64,000 bases of DNA from Rhodoferax sp. OV413 (GTDB lineage Bacteria; Pseudomonadota; Gammaproteobacteria; Burkholderiales; Burkholderiaceae_C). Within the stretch, counting starts at the first letter, position 1. Every line of letters starts with the position of its first letter. Positions 56,691 through 64,000 of the stretch are shown here, in pieces. Where the stretch lies: NCBI RefSeq assembly GCF_900104385.1, contig NZ_FNJA01000001.1, forward strand, positions 656,386 to 720,385, read 5' to 3'. The notes beneath the pieces are model-generated. The model did no database searches and was not told where the DNA came from. It saw only the letters and a program-made list of their open reading frames with translations. A program made the position numbers and the translations under genes.

Positions 56691-56782
56691 AACTATAGTT
56701 CGCTGCCACCCAGAAATAGCTTTCGCATTTCTACGGCACCTGCCCTCACCGAACCCTTGTTCATTCCTCTTTCGGAGACAAC

Positions 56783-57781
56783 ATGAAGAAATCCACCGCT
56801 TCCCTGGTTTTGACCGCCATCGCTTTTGCTGCCAGCAGCGTCTACGCTGCAGAGCCCGTCATTGGCCTGATCACCAAGACCGAGACCAACCCCTTCTTCG
56901 TCAAGATGAAAGAAGGTGCACAGGCCGAAGCCAAGAAGCTGGGCGCCAAGCTAATCAGCGCCGCCGGCAAGGCCGACGGCGACAACGCAGGCCAGGTCAC
57001 CGCCATCGAAAACATGATTGCCGCCGGTGCCAAGACCATCCTGATCACCCCCAATGATTCCAAGGCGATCTTGCCCAGCATCAAGAAGGCCCAGGCCCAA
57101 GGCGTGATGTTCATTGCCCTGGACAGCCCGACCGACCCGATCGAAGGCACGGACGCACTGTTCGCTACCGACAACTACAAGGCCGGCGTGCTGATTGGCC
57201 AATACGCCAAGACCGCCATGGCCGGCAAGCCTGCCAAGATCGCCACGTTGGACCTGTTCCCCGGCCACCCCGTGGGCGCGCAACGCCACAACGGCTTCAT
57301 GTCCGGCTTTGGCCTGGCAGCTGCCGATGCCAAGAGCAATGAACTGTCCAAGACGGCAGAAATCGTCTGCATGGCCGACAGCTTTGGCGACCAGGCCAAG
57401 GGCCAGACCGCGATGGAAAACTGCTTGCAAAAGAACCCTGATATCAACCTGGTCTACACCATCAACGAACCCGCTGCTGCTGGCGCATTCCAGGCGCTGA
57501 AGGCTGCCGGCAAGGAAAAAGGCGTGATGATTGTGTCGGTGGACGGTGGCTGCGCCGGCGTGAAGAACGTCAAGGCCGGCATGATTGCCGCCACCTCGCA
57601 GCAATACCCACTGAAGATGGCCAGCATGGGCGTGGCCGCAGGCGTGGCATTCGCCAAGGACGGTAAAAAAGTGGCCGGCTACACCGATACCGGCGTGACC
57701 CTGATCACCGACCACCCACAGAAGGGCGTGGACAGCAAGGACACCAAGGTCGGTATGGACCTGTGCTGGGGGAATAAGTAA
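56783..57781 (+). CDS. frcB: Sugar ABC transporter substrate-binding protein (FrcB-like)
   Basis: 332 residues with a signal peptide (1-22, ending VYA) and GGAGACAAC before the ATG. A type I periplasmic binding protein of the RbsB group: VIGLITKTETNPFFVKMKEGAQ, LITPNDSKAILPSIKKAQ, FIALDSPTDP, and the C-terminal QYPLKMASMGV. The TKTETNPFF start and the neighbouring single-domain ATPase resemble the fructose/mannose/ribose importer Frc of rhizobia. It is followed by a 177-base gap with hairpins before the permease, typical of an abundant binding protein. Confidence 0.88.
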   Translation: MKKSTASLVLTAIAFAASSVYAAEPVIGLITKTETNPFFVKMKEGAQAEAKKLGAKLISAAGKADGDNAGQVTAIENMIAAGAKTILITPNDSKAILPSIKKAQAQGVMFIALDSPTDPIEGTDALFATDNYKAGVLIGQYAKTAMAGKPAKIATLDLFPGHPVGAQRHNGFMSGFGLAAADAKSNELSKTAEIVCMADSFGDQAKGQTAMENCLQKNPDINLVYTINEPAAAGAFQALKAAGKEKGVMIVSVDGGCAGVKNVKAGMIAATSQQYPLKMASMGVAAGVAFAKDGKKVAGYTDTGVTLITDHPQKGVDSKDTKVGMDLCWGNK

Positions 57782-57818
57782 ACACCCCCAGGCTGCAGCG
57801 CTTCGCGTCTTTCGCCAA

Positions 57819-57910
57819 CCCCCTTGCAGGGGGCGATACCAGTGGCCTGGCTAAGCCAGTTACACGGTATCTCTGGGGTGATCCGTTCCCACCTTCACGG
57901 GTGGGAACGT
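57819..57910 (+). promoter_or_regulatory. Three hairpins between frcB and frcC
   Basis: CCCCC/GGGGG at 57819-57833, the palindrome CTGGCTAAGCCAG at 57847-57859, and a 10-bp stem CGTTCCCACC with GGTGGGAACG at 57884-57910. None has a T-run. Such structures commonly protect the upstream mRNA or reduce read-through, so that binding protein is made in excess of permease. Confidence 0.6.
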
Positions 57911-57958
57911 GATTAAACGCTCTGGCACCCTATTTTCCCAACCCAACCAAAGGCCGCC

Positions 57959-58918
57959 ATGTCCAGCCTCAAAGAAAAACTACCACCCATCGGCACCCTT
58001 GGGCCTTTCATCGCCCTGCTGATTGCGTGCACCTTCTTCGCCAGCCAGAACGAACGTTTTCTGTCGGCCAACAATTTTTCGCTGATCTTGCAGCAGGTCA
58101 TGGTGGTGGGTGTCATCGCTATCGGCCAGACCCTGATCATCCTGACCGCCGGTATCGACCTGTCTTGCGGCATGGTGATGGCTTTGGGCGGCATCGTCAT
58201 GACCAAGGTGGCGGCTGACTTCGGCCTGCCCGCTCCTATCGCCATCCTCTGCGGCATCGGTGTGACCGCCTTGTTCGGCCTGCTCAATGGCCTGCTGGTG
58301 ACCCGCATCAAACTGCCACCTTTTATCGTCACCCTGGGTACGCTGAACATTGCGTTCGCCATTACCCAGCTGTACTCCAACGCCCAGACCATGACCGATG
58401 TGCCACCACTGATGACGGTGCTGGGCAATACCTTCCAGATCGGTGGAACCTCCATCGCCTACGGCACGGTGCTGATGCTGATGCTGTACCTGGGCATATG
58501 GTTTTATCTGCGCGAAACCGCCGCCGGCCGCCATGTCTACGCCGTGGGCAACAACCCCGAAGCCACCCGCTTGACCGGTATCCCTACCGAGCGCGTCTTG
58601 CTCGGCGTATATGTGCTGGCCGGCATCTTCTACGGCATTGCCTCGCTGCTGTCGGTAGCCCGCACAGGTGTGGGCGACCCGAACGCCGGCCAGACCGAAA
58701 ACCTGGACGCCATCACCGCCGTGGTGCTGGGCGGCACCAGCCTGTTTGGCGGCCGCGGTGTGATTCTGGGCACCTTGGTCGGCGCCGTGATTGTGGGTGT
58801 GCTGCGCAACGGCCTGACGCTGATGGGTGTGCAGTCCGTGTACCAGGTGCTGATCACCGGTATCTTGGTGATTCTGGCGGTCGCAATTGACCAGTTGTCG
58901 CGCAAAGGAGGCCGTTAA
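57959..58918 (+). CDS. frcC: Sugar ABC transporter permease (FrcC-like)
   Basis: 319 residues with eight to ten membrane helices of the RbsC family. Motifs: ILTAGIDLSCGMVMALGGIV near 60, GLLNGLLVTRIKLPPFIVTLGTLN near 105, GNNPEATRLTGI in the cytoplasmic loop, and LGGTSLFGGRGVILGTLVGAVIVGVLRNGL. The stop and the ATPase start share one base. Confidence 0.9.
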   Translation: MSSLKEKLPPIGTLGPFIALLIACTFFASQNERFLSANNFSLILQQVMVVGVIAIGQTLIILTAGIDLSCGMVMALGGIVMTKVAADFGLPAPIAILCGIGVTALFGLLNGLLVTRIKLPPFIVTLGTLNIAFAITQLYSNAQTMTDVPPLMTVLGNTFQIGGTSIAYGTVLMLMLYLGIWFYLRETAAGRHVYAVGNNPEATRLTGIPTERVLLGVYVLAGIFYGIASLLSVARTGVGDPNAGQTENLDAITAVVLGGTSLFGGRGVILGTLVGAVIVGVLRNGLTLMGVQSVYQVLITGILVILAVAIDQLSRKGGR

Positions 58919-59712
58919 TGTCTGTCGATCAAAAAATCGTGATGCGGGCCACCGGCCTAGTCAAACGCTATGGCCAGGTGACTGCCCTCGACGGCGCCGA
59001 CCTGGAGCTGCGCCAAGGGGAAATCCTGGCGGTCATCGGGGACAACGGTGCCGGCAAGTCCTCGCTGATCAAATGCCTGTCGGGTGCCACCATTCCGGAT
59101 GAAGGCCAGATCCAGCTGGACGGCAAGACCATCCACTTCAAGAGCCCGATGGACGCGCGCCAGGCCGGCATTGAAACCGTTTACCAGGACCTGGCCGTGG
59201 CCGCTGCCATGTCGATCTCGGAAAACCTGTTCCTGGGCCGCGAAATCCGCCGCCAAGGCTTTGCAGGCAACGTGCTGCGCATGCTCGACAAGAAGAAGAT
59301 GCTGGAAGAGAGCATCTCCCGCATGCGCGATCTAAAGGTCGGCATCCGCTCAATGACGCAGGCGGTCGAAACCCTGTCCGGCGGCCAGCGCCAGTGCGTG
59401 GCGGTATCGCGGGCGGCAGCCTTTGCCCAGCACGTGGTCATCATGGACGAGCCCACTGCCGCACTGGGCGTGAAGGAGGGCAATATGGTGCTGGACCTGA
59501 TCCGCCGGGTCCGCGACAAAGGTCTGTCGGTGATTCTGATCTCGCACAACATGCCGCATGTATTCGAAATTGCCGACCGTATCCACGTGGCCCGCCTGGG
59601 CAAACGCGGCTGCGTATTGAATCCGCAGAAGATCAGCATGGCTGACACCGTGGCCGTCATGACCGGTGCGATCCGGCCGGACGAGCTGCCCGCCGAGTCG
59701 CTGGCGCACTGA
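58918..59712 (+). CDS. frcA: Sugar ABC transporter ATP-binding protein (FrcA-like)
   Basis: 264 residues with a single ABC domain: Walker A GDNGAGKSS, signature ETLSGGQRQCVAVSRA, Walker B VVIMDEPTAALG and the H-loop ISHN. The classical ribose/galactose ATPases RbsA and MglA are double-length, so the single-domain form supports the Frc-type assignment. It energises uptake through FrcC. Confidence 0.9.
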   Translation: MSVDQKIVMRATGLVKRYGQVTALDGADLELRQGEILAVIGDNGAGKSSLIKCLSGATIPDEGQIQLDGKTIHFKSPMDARQAGIETVYQDLAVAAAMSISENLFLGREIRRQGFAGNVLRMLDKKKMLEESISRMRDLKVGIRSMTQAVETLSGGQRQCVAVSRAAAFAQHVVIMDEPTAALGVKEGNMVLDLIRRVRDKGLSVILISHNMPHVFEIADRIHVARLGKRGCVLNPQKISMADTVAVMTGAIRPDELPAESLAH

Positions 59713-59722
59713 GGACATAGGC

Positions 59723-60175
59723 ATGCTCAAAGGAATAGACCCCCTGCTGACGCCCGACCTGCTCAAGGTGCTGGCCGAGATGGGGCACGACGACGCCGTG
59801 CTGTTGGCCGATGCCAACTTCACCGCGATGCGACTGGCTGCCGGCAAGCCGGTATTGCACCTGCCCGGCAGCAGCATGCTGCGGGCGGTGCAAGCCGTGG
59901 CTTCGGTGCTGCCGCTGGCCAGCGACGTGGAAAGCCCGGTCGCTTTCATGCAGGTGTCCGGCACCACCCCGCCGTACCGCTCCGGCCTGCAACGCGAAGT
60001 ACTGGATATGCTGCAGCCCAGCCTGTTACCAGGTCAGCAGCCCGAGTCCATCGAGCGTTTTGCTTTCTACGAAAGAGTGCAAAGCATCTACGCCATCGTG
60101 TTGACGGGTGAGCTGCAGCCCTTCGGCAACTTCATTCTGCGCAAAGGGGTGATCGGCGAAAATTTACGCCCATGA
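59723..60175 (+). CDS. RbsD/FucU family sugar mutarotase
   Basis: 150 residues from the ATG at 59723. It starts MLKGIDPLLTPDLLKVLAEMGHDDAVLLADANF, the RbsD/FucU family signature with the catalytic His in MGHDD, and has FYERVQSIYAIVLTGE and YGN-like FGNFILRKGVI at the C-terminus. It speeds interconversion of sugar anomers or ring forms after import. It overlaps the ROK gene start by four bases. Confidence 0.9.
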   Translation: MLKGIDPLLTPDLLKVLAEMGHDDAVLLADANFTAMRLAAGKPVLHLPGSSMLRAVQAVASVLPLASDVESPVAFMQVSGTTPPYRSGLQREVLDMLQPSLLPGQQPESIERFAFYERVQSIYAIVLTGELQPFGNFILRKGVIGENLRP

Positions 60176-61392
60176 CTCCCCCCAGCGCCCTCTCGTCCAC
60201 CCCGCCTCTGCTGCGCCCGCGCGGCTCCAACCATGTGGGGATGCGCCAGTTCAACGAGCGGGTGGTGCTACAGGCCATTCGGCAGCACGGCAGCCTACCC
60301 AAGGCCGAGCTGGCACGCCTGACCAGCCTGACGGCACAGACCATTGGCCTGATCACCACCCGGCTGGAAGAAGACGGCCTGCTGATCCGGCATTTGCCGC
60401 TGCGCGGCCGCATCGGCCAGCCCTCGGTGCCGCTGGCGTTGAACCCGGACGGTGCGTTCTCCATCGGCATCAAGATCGGCCGGCGCAATACCGACTGGCT
60501 GCTGGTGGACTTCACCGGCCAAGTGCGCCAGCGCCTGACCCTGGCCTATGCATTTCCCGATGCGCAAACCCTGCTGCCCGCCCTGTCCCAGCACCTGAAC
60601 ACCTTGCGCGATGCGCTCGGCCCGCTGGGCCCGCGGCTGGTAGGCATAGGCGTGGCCGCACCGTTCCAGATGGGAGGCTGGCACAAGATGCTGGGCTTGT
60701 CCGAAGCCCAGTCCACCGACTGGAATGCCATCGACCTGGGCGCCGAGGTACAGGCCATGACCGATCTGCCGGTGAACTTTGCCAAAGATGTGTCCGCCGC
60801 CTGCGTGGCCGAACTGGTCTCCGGGCGTGGCCGGGATCTGAAGACTTTTCTCTATCTGTTCATCGATACCTTTGTCGGCGGCGGCCTGGTCATCAATTCG
60901 CACCTACATGGCGGCCTGCACGGCAACGCCGGGGCGGTGGCCTCTTTGCCCATGCACCTGCCGCACACGCCGGGCACAGCCCCCGAACAGTTGGTGGTCC
61001 ATGCCTCGCTCTGGGAGCTGGAGCAGCGTTTGCTGGCCCAGGGCCTGGACCCCACGGCGGCTTACGACGACCGTGCCTTGCTCGCACCTTTCGCCACCGA
61101 AACCCATGCCTGGGTAGCCCAGGCTGCCTCGGCCCTGGCCCATTGCGTGCTCAGCGGCACGGCGTTTCTGGACCTGGAAGCAGTGGTGATTGACGGCTCC
61201 TTGTGCCGGCCTTTGCTGGAACTGCTGCTGGAGCGCACCCGGCTGGCGCTGGCAGACTACAACTGGGAAGGCCTGTGGCGCACCACCTTGGTGGCCGGCA
61301 GCATAGGCTCGGACGCTCGGGCTCTGGGCGGTGCATTGCTGCCACTGCACGCCAACTTCGCACCCGACCGGGATTTGTTCTTGAAGGCTTAG
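60172..61392 (+). CDS. ROK family transcriptional regulator
   Basis: 406 residues. An N-terminal winged helix (about 20-85: NERVVLQAIRQHGSLPKAELARLTSLTAQTIGLI) is fused to a ROK sugar-kinase-like domain with FVGGGLVINSHLHGGLHGNAG. The zinc-binding CxCGxxGC motif of many ROK proteins is not visible. It is the last gene of the operon and probably represses it in the absence of the sugar. Convergent with the LysR gene, sharing four bases (TTAG) of the stop codons. Confidence 0.9.
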   Translation: MTPPSALSSTPPLLRPRGSNHVGMRQFNERVVLQAIRQHGSLPKAELARLTSLTAQTIGLITTRLEEDGLLIRHLPLRGRIGQPSVPLALNPDGAFSIGIKIGRRNTDWLLVDFTGQVRQRLTLAYAFPDAQTLLPALSQHLNTLRDALGPLGPRLVGIGVAAPFQMGGWHKMLGLSEAQSTDWNAIDLGAEVQAMTDLPVNFAKDVSAACVAELVSGRGRDLKTFLYLFIDTFVGGGLVINSHLHGGLHGNAGAVASLPMHLPHTPGTAPEQLVVHASLWELEQRLLAQGLDPTAAYDDRALLAPFATETHAWVAQAASALAHCVLSGTAFLDLEAVVIDGSLCRPLLELLLERTRLALADYNWEGLWRTTLVAGSIGSDARALGGALLPLHANFAPDRDLFLKA

Positions 61393-62297
61393 GCCATCAG
61401 ATCGCCTCCCACCGCGCGTTCTTCCAGAAAATCCAGAAACCGCCGTACCGCCGGCACCATGCCGCGCCGCGACGGAAACACCGCGTGGAACACCCCGGGG
61501 CGCGGTGCCCAGCCCGGTAGCACCGGCACCAGCTGGCCCAGGCGTAGCTCTTCGGTGCACATATAAGCAGGCAAGATGCTTATCCCCGTGCCACCCAGCA
61601 CCGCCAGCTTGAGGGTGAGCAAATCATCGGCCACATAGCGCGGCTGGTGTTGCACGGCATGCACCTGGCCGTCCGGCCCCAGCAGATGCCATACCGCCCG
61701 CCCCTCGGTGGCCGACATGCTGACCGAGTCCAACCGGGCCAGGTCATCCACCGTGGCCGGCCGGCCCTGGCGCTCCAGCTGCTGTGGGCTGGTGACCAGC
61801 AAAGAATGCGTCGACCCGAAGCTCTTGACCACCAGGCTGCCGCTGTCCTCCAGGGTGGGGCGCACCCGCAGAGCCACGTCCACCCCCTCCTCCACCAGAT
61901 CAACCACCCGGTTGCTGACCCGCATGTCCACCTTGACCAGTGGATAGCGCGCCAGGAACAGCGGTATCACCTCGCCCAGCGTGGTTTGTGCCAACGTGAC
62001 CGGGCAGGCCACGCGGATGGTGCCACGCGGTTCGGTTTGCGCCTGGGCCACGGCATCGGCCGCGGCGTCGGCTTCGTCGCGCATGGCCATGCAATGGCGA
62101 TGGTAGATCTCGCCCACCTCGGTCAGTGACAGTTTGCGGGTGGTGCGCTGCAGCAGGCGCACGCCCAACCGGGCCTCCAGCTCGGCCACCCGGCGCGACA
62201 GGCGCGATTTAGGCAGGCCCAGCGCCCGCCCGGCAGCCGCAAAACCGCCACGCTCCACCACCTCGGCAAAGTAAGCCATGTCATTGAGATCTTGCAT
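61389..62297 (-). CDS. LysR family transcriptional regulator
   Basis: 302 residues from the ATG at 62297, with GGAGCC upstream. Starts at 62309 or 62348 are possible. The N-terminal winged helix-turn-helix is [34 protein letters not shown], with a PBP2-type effector domain after about 90. It is divergent from the azoreductase gene, the classic arrangement for a LysR regulator and its target. Confidence 0.92.
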   Translation of the reverse strand: MQDLNDMAYFAEVVERGGFAAAGRALGLPKSRLSRRVAELEARLGVRLLQRTTRKLSLTEVGEIYHRHCMAMRDEADAAADAVAQAQTEPRGTIRVACPVTLAQTTLGEVIPLFLARYPLVKVDMRVSNRVVDLVEEGVDVALRVRPTLEDSGSLVVKSFGSTHSLLVTSPQQLERQGRPATVDDLARLDSVSMSATEGRAVWHLLGPDGQVHAVQHQPRYVADDLLTLKLAVLGGTGISILPAYMCTEELRLGQLVPVLPGWAPRPGVFHAVFPSRRGMVPAVRRFLDFLEERAVGGDLMA

Positions 62298-62307
62298 TTG
62301 TGGCTCC

Positions 62308-62377
62308 ATTGTTCCACCAGTAGAACGATGCATCGCATTTTCACCCACTTATCAGCCCATTGTGAAGCTGGAACAAT
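62308..62377. promoter_or_regulatory. LysR-type operator candidates (GAACAAT half-sites)
   Basis: ATTGTTC (62308-62314) faces GAACGAT (62323-62329), an imperfect dyad with 8 bases between. A further GAACAAT lies at 62371-62377. The sites cover the gap between the divergent LysR and azoreductase genes, as expected for recognition and activation sites. Confidence 0.5.
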
Positions 62378-62417
62378 CCATCCATCGCCTTTCAGGCTTC
62401 AACTCCCAAGACATTCC

Positions 62418-63032
62418 ATGAAACTGCTCCACATCGACTCCAGCATCCTCGGCTCCAACTCCGTCACCCGCACCCTCACCGCCCAGATCACCGCGCAGTG
62501 GCAAGCCAGCCACCCCGGCACCACCTTAGAGCAACTGGACTTGGCCGTGGCCACGCCCAGCCATTTATCGGCCGAATCGCTGGGCTTTCGCCTGCCGGCT
62601 GCCGATGACAGCCTGACGCCCGTGCAACGCGCTGAAAACGCGATTTCGGAACAGCTGGTGCAGCAGTTTCTGGCCGCCGACGTGATCGTCATCGGCGCCC
62701 CGCTGTACAACTTCACCATCCCCACCCAGCTCAAGGCCTGGATCGACCGCATCTGCCAAGTGGGCCGCACCTTCAAGTACACCGAAAAAGGCCCTGTGGG
62801 CCTGGCCGGCGGCAAGACCGTGATCGTGGCGCTGGGCCGCGGCGGCGTGTATTCGGCCTCCGAAGGCGGCCGTGCCATGGAACACCAAGAAAGCTACCTC
62901 AGCGTGGTGTTTGGATTCCTGGGCATCACGGACGTACGCTTTGTGCGCGCCGAAGGCCTGGCCATGGGTCCCGATGCCAAGGCTGCAGCATTGGCTTCGG
63001 CCGAGCGCGAAATCGAAGCCCTAGCGGCCTAA
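62418..63032 (+). CDS. azoR: FMN-dependent NADH:azoreductase/quinone reductase (AzoR/AcpD family)
   Basis: 204 residues from the ATG at 62418. Flavodoxin-like fold with the FMN phosphate loop [19 protein letters not shown]-contact [19 protein letters not shown] and [11 protein letters not shown]. It reduces quinones and azo dyes by two-electron transfer. A divergent LysR regulator probably controls it, as in quinone- or thiol-stress-responsive azoR loci. Convergent with the HDAC gene, sharing four bases (CTAA). Confidence 0.92.
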   Translation: MKLLHIDSSILGSNSVTRTLTAQITAQWQASHPGTTLEQLDLAVATPSHLSAESLGFRLPAADDSLTPVQRAENAISEQLVQQFLAADVIVIGAPLYNFTIPTQLKAWIDRICQVGRTFKYTEKGPVGLAGGKTVIVALGRGGVYSASEGGRAMEHQESYLSVVFGFLGITDVRFVRAEGLAMGPDAKAAALASAEREIEALAA

Positions 63033-63979
63033 GCTACTCTTGCCCGCCAGCGGCGGGCATATTCCACGGCAACGGTATAGGTGTTGATCTGCACCTGTAC
63101 CGTTTCTTCTATCTGCACACCGTAGCCGCCGGCCATCGCAAAGGCCAGCGGCACACTCCGCTGCCAGGCCCAGTCGAAAACGCGGCGATCGCGGGCTTGC
63201 AGGCCGTCAAACGTCAGTTTGAGCCGGCCCAAGCGGTCGCCTTCAAATGGGTCGGCGCCCGCCAGGTAAATCACCAGGCCGGGCTCGAAGCGCTGCGCCA
63301 GCTGGTCCAGCGCAGTCTCCAGCGCTTCCATATAGGCATCGTCGGCACAGCCGTCGGGCAGGTGCACGTCCAGGTCACTGGCTTCCTTACGAAAAGGAAA
63401 GTTCTTTTCCCCGTGCAGCGACAAGGTAAACACACTGGCGTCGTTCTGAAAGATCTGCGCCGTGCCATTTCCCTGGTGCACATCCAGATCGACCACCGCC
63501 ACCTGCAGAGGTTTGCGGTGCGGACCGTGGGCACGCCCCCACTCGGCTTGCGCGACGCGGGCCGCCACCGCCGCGTCATTGAAAACACAAAACCCACCAC
63601 CTTTGTCGGCCGAGGCATGGTGCGTGCCGCCCGCCATATTGGCCGCAATGCCCTGCCCGCCCATGACCGCCCGCACTGCCGCCACGGTCGCCCCCGCAGA
63701 ACGGCGTGACCGCTCCACCATGGCGTCGCTCCAGGGGAAGCCAATCTCGCGCATCGCCTGCGGCTGCAAGGTCTGGATACTGCCGTCGGCTATCTGCCGT
63801 ATGTAGGCAGGATGGTGGGCCAGGGCCAGCTCGCCGTCGCTGGCGCGCGGAGCCTCCAGCATCTGCACCTGCGGCAACTCCTGCGCCACCCGGTCGCGCA
63901 GCATGCGGTACTTGGCCATGGGGAAACGGTGGCCCTGTGGCAGGGGCAAAACATAGTGGTCCGAATAGAAAGCGTGCAC
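63029..63979 (-). CDS. Histone deacetylase family protein
   Basis: 316 residues from a GTG at 63979. An in-frame TGA lies seven codons upstream, so the gene is complete. It has the HDAC-fold motifs [18 protein letters not shown], the zinc-binding [16 protein letters not shown] and [15 protein letters not shown]. Bacterial members hydrolyse acetyl-polyamines, acetylated proteins or related amides. The [22 protein letters not shown] opening is that of the class IV-like bacterial group. Substrate unassigned. Confidence 0.92.
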   Translation of the reverse strand: MHAFYSDHYVLPLPQGHRFPMAKYRMLRDRVAQELPQVQMLEAPRASDGELALAHHPAYIRQIADGSIQTLQPQAMREIGFPWSDAMVERSRRSAGATVAAVRAVMGGQGIAANMAGGTHHASADKGGGFCVFNDAAVAARVAQAEWGRAHGPHRKPLQVAVVDLDVHQGNGTAQIFQNDASVFTLSLHGEKNFPFRKEASDLDVHLPDGCADDAYMEALETALDQLAQRFEPGLVIYLAGADPFEGDRLGRLKLTFDGLQARDRRVFDWAWQRSVPLAFAMAGGYGVQIEETVQVQINTYTVAVEYARRWRARVA

Positions 63980-64000
63980 GGCGTATATGTCTCAGTGATG

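Overview
The window looks like a chromosomal segment of a betaproteobacterium of the order Burkholderiales, most likely the Comamonadaceae (Rhodoferax-like). This is inferred from the high GC content, the several Bug-type periplasmic binding proteins, the Burkholderia-type porin, the three-lipoyl-domain pyruvate dehydrogenase, and a dispersed double-hairpin repeat that I associate from memory with that family. No rRNA, tRNA, CRISPR array, transposase or integrase was seen.

Layout. 1-6.9 kb: a PAS/GGDEF protein cut by the window edge, a Tim44-like membrane protein, an EVE protein, an rRNA-type methyltransferase, a porin and a Bug binding protein. 7.2-13.5 kb: a flavodoxin-fold reductase, a Crp/Fnr regulator, an orphan MetQ-like lipoprotein coupled to a FAD amine-oxidase-like protein, an RsmH-family paralogue and an aspartate kinase. 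13.8-17.6 kb: a GntR regulator, a class III aminotransferase and a PuuA-like glutamine-synthetase-family ligase in one operon, preceded by twin palindromic operators. 17.7-27.8 kb: the pyruvate dehydrogenase operon (aceE, aceF, a proteasome-like Ntn hydrolase, lpdA). A foreign, AT-richer island carrying one large HD-GHKL ATPase gene lies downstream of lpdA and is flanked by a second, diverged copy of the lpdA 3' end. 28-36.6 kb: a PAS histidine kinase/FixJ-type regulator pair, folD, oligopeptidase A, a periplasmic DUF4124-glutaredoxin protein, rpiA and pyrD.

36.7-47.5 kb is one long minus-strand operon. It runs: AraC regulator, Rieske oxygenase alpha and beta subunits, Rieske ferredoxin, complete LIV-type ABC importer, ferredoxin reductase, alpha/beta hydrolase and a Bug binding protein. 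It probably imports and hydroxylates an aromatic acid. 47.7-54.8 kb: dctA with a structured leader, a LOG-family nucleotide hydrolase, an MFS transporter, rmuC, a 2-hydroxyacid dehydrogenase and pncB. 54.9-64 kb: a chemoreceptor, a fructose/ribose-type ABC operon (binding protein, permease, ATPase, FucU/RbsD mutarotase, ROK regulator), a LysR-azoreductase divergent pair and a histone-deacetylase-family protein.

The most notable items are: (i) the HD-GHKL ATPase island with its displaced lpdA 3' end, a candidate defence or conflict gene; (ii) copies of the dispersed double-hairpin repeat that appear to sit inside the coding sequence of the Ala/Pro linkers of both E2 and E3; (iii) the HslV-like Ntn hydrolase embedded in the pdh operon; and (iv) the combined oxygenase-plus-importer operon. 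All functional statements rest on reading motifs by eye. No database search was possible.
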